Assembly (NCBI GenBank): GCA_016866415.1
Contig: VGML01000034.1
Span: 1 to 14,365, forward strand
Length of the DNA: 14,365 nucleotides
Source: Bacteroidota bacterium
GTDB taxonomy: Bacteria; Bacteroidota; Bacteroidia; Flavobacteriales_D; Crocinitomicaceae
Reading direction: 5' to 3'
Shown here: positions 13,772-14,365 of the stretch, piece by piece
Layout: each line of letters begins with the position of its first letter
How positions within the stretch are numbered: position 1 is the first letter of the stretch
The notes under the pieces: generated by a model
Database searches by the model: none
What the model was told of the DNA's origin: nothing
Seen by the model: the letters and a program-made list of their open reading frames with translations, nothing else
Program-made: the position numbers and the translations under genes

Positions 13772-14365
13772 ATGCAAGAAGTAAGTTTTCAATGTTCTCC
13801 TGAGGAAGCCAAAGACGAAAATGTTCTGAAGGATTTTATAATAGAGAAATTAAAGCTTTCAACTGAAGTAAAAATAGATTTTCGATGGAAAAAACGAAGC
13901 ATTGATGCTCGAAAAAAAGCGATTAAGATTAATTGTGTATTTGAGGTTGAAATAAACGGGGCGCTTCAGAAAAACAAAATCGAATTTGAAATTAAATCAG
14001 TTCAAGATTCAGAACCCGTTCATATCATTGGTGCAGGGCCTGCTGGACTTTTCGCCGCTTTAAGAGCCTTGGAATTAAATTTGAAACCAATTATTTTTGA
14101 ACGCGGAAAAGACGTTCGTAGCCGTCGACGAGATTTGGCAATATTAAACAAGGAAGGAATTCTAAATCCGGAGTCCAACTATTGCTTTGGTGAGGGTGGT
14201 GCCGGAACTTATTCTGATGGAAAACTTTACACGCGCTCAAAAAAACGTGGAGACGTTGAAAAAGTGTTGAAACTACTCGTATATTTTGGAGCAAAAAATG
14301 ATATTCTTGTTGATGCGCATCCACATGTCGGAACTAATAAGCTTCCTCAAATAATAACGGCAATT
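13772..14365 (+). CDS. FAD-dependent oxidoreductase (COG2509 type), 3' end outside window
   Basis: Partial gene: 198 codons are visible, open at the right edge. The N-terminal domain (1-80) has a predicted alpha/beta fold with RWKKRSIDARKKAIKINC, typical of the ferredoxin-like cap that precedes the dinucleotide fold in these proteins. Then follow the Rossmann motif VHIIGAGPAGLFAALRALEL (83-102), the FAD-binding acidic residue in PIIFERGKDV (106-115), RRRDLAILNKEGILNPESNY (118-137), CFGEGGAGTYSDGKLYTRSK (138-157), and VDAHPHVGTNKLP (180-192). These stretches are near-identical to those of the widespread family of uncharacterised FAD-dependent dehydrogenases (COG2509). The biochemical substrate of the family is not established. 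The ATG at 13772 begins MQEVSF. It is divergent from the barrel gene across 155 bp. Confidence 0.93.
   Translation, partial: MQEVSFQCSPEEAKDENVLKDFIIEKLKLSTEVKIDFRWKKRSIDARKKAIKINCVFEVEINGALQKNKIEFEIKSVQDSEPVHIIGAGPAGLFAALRALELNLKPIIFERGKDVRSRRRDLAILNKEGILNPESNYCFGEGGAGTYSDGKLYTRSKKRGDVEKVLKLLVYFGAKNDILVDAHPHVGTNKLPQIITAI

Noticed and set aside
1..14365. Mobile elements, CRISPR arrays, tRNA or rRNA genes
   Set aside because: No transposase or integrase, no regularly spaced repeats, no tRNA cloverleaf with CCA-type end and no rRNA sequence was recognised on either strand.

Overview
The window looks like chromosomal DNA of a low-GC member of the Bacteroidota, most likely a flavobacterium-like lineage; Crocinitomicaceae/Fluviicola-type is my guess, not shown. 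The reasons are: type IX secretion (T9SS) genes (a PorP/SprF-family protein and a PorT-like protein directly after ubiE), several copies of the Bacteroidota promoter element TAnnTTTG, almost no Shine-Dalgarno sites, and a menaquinone-type UbiE/MenG. I see no rRNA, tRNA, CRISPR array, insertion sequence, integrase or attachment site.

Layout. (1) 1-1530, minus strand: the end of a surface-glycan locus, with a GNAT acetyltransferase running off the left edge and an overlapping GtrB/ArnC-type polyisoprenyl-phosphate glycosyltransferase. (2) 1812-4980, plus strand: a tight three-gene unit of an ECF sigma factor, a 572-residue protein with an anti-sigma-like N-terminus, one inner-membrane helix, a long periplasmic linker and a C-terminal outer-membrane barrel resembling PorP/SprF, and then a stand-alone PorP/SprF protein. 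(3) 4977-6701, minus strand: a secreted M14 zinc carboxypeptidase whose stop codon interlocks with that of the PorP/SprF gene. (4) 6783-11184, plus strand: trmD, then a probable operon of aspartate aminotransferase, heptose-7-phosphate kinase, ubiE/menG and porT, joined with 0, 0 and 38 bp gaps. (5) 11422-12455, plus strand: a small lipoprotein and a DUF2147 protein, closed by a strong bidirectional terminator. (6) 12534-13616, minus strand: an outer-membrane beta-barrel protein. (7) 13772 to the right edge, plus strand: the start of a COG2509-type FAD-dependent oxidoreductase.

The most interesting part is region 2. Its second gene has the architecture of a dual-membrane-spanning anti-sigma factor (compare Dma1, with partner sigma Das1, of Bacteroides thetaiotaomicron): cytoplasmic sigma-binding domain, inner-membrane helix, periplasmic tether, outer-membrane barrel. 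Here the barrel resembles the T9SS-associated PorP/SprF family, and a true PorP/SprF gene follows 2 bp later. A reasonable hypothesis is a single-polypeptide line from the outer membrane to an ECF sigma factor that reports on the T9SS or on a PorP/SprF-anchored surface structure. The architecture is read from the sequence; the signalling role is inferred.

Two start sites differ from the longest open frame: the aminotransferase starts at 7526, downstream of its own promoter, and the DUF2147 protein starts at 11982, where a signal peptide begins. The sigma factor uses TTG and the heptose kinase uses GTG.
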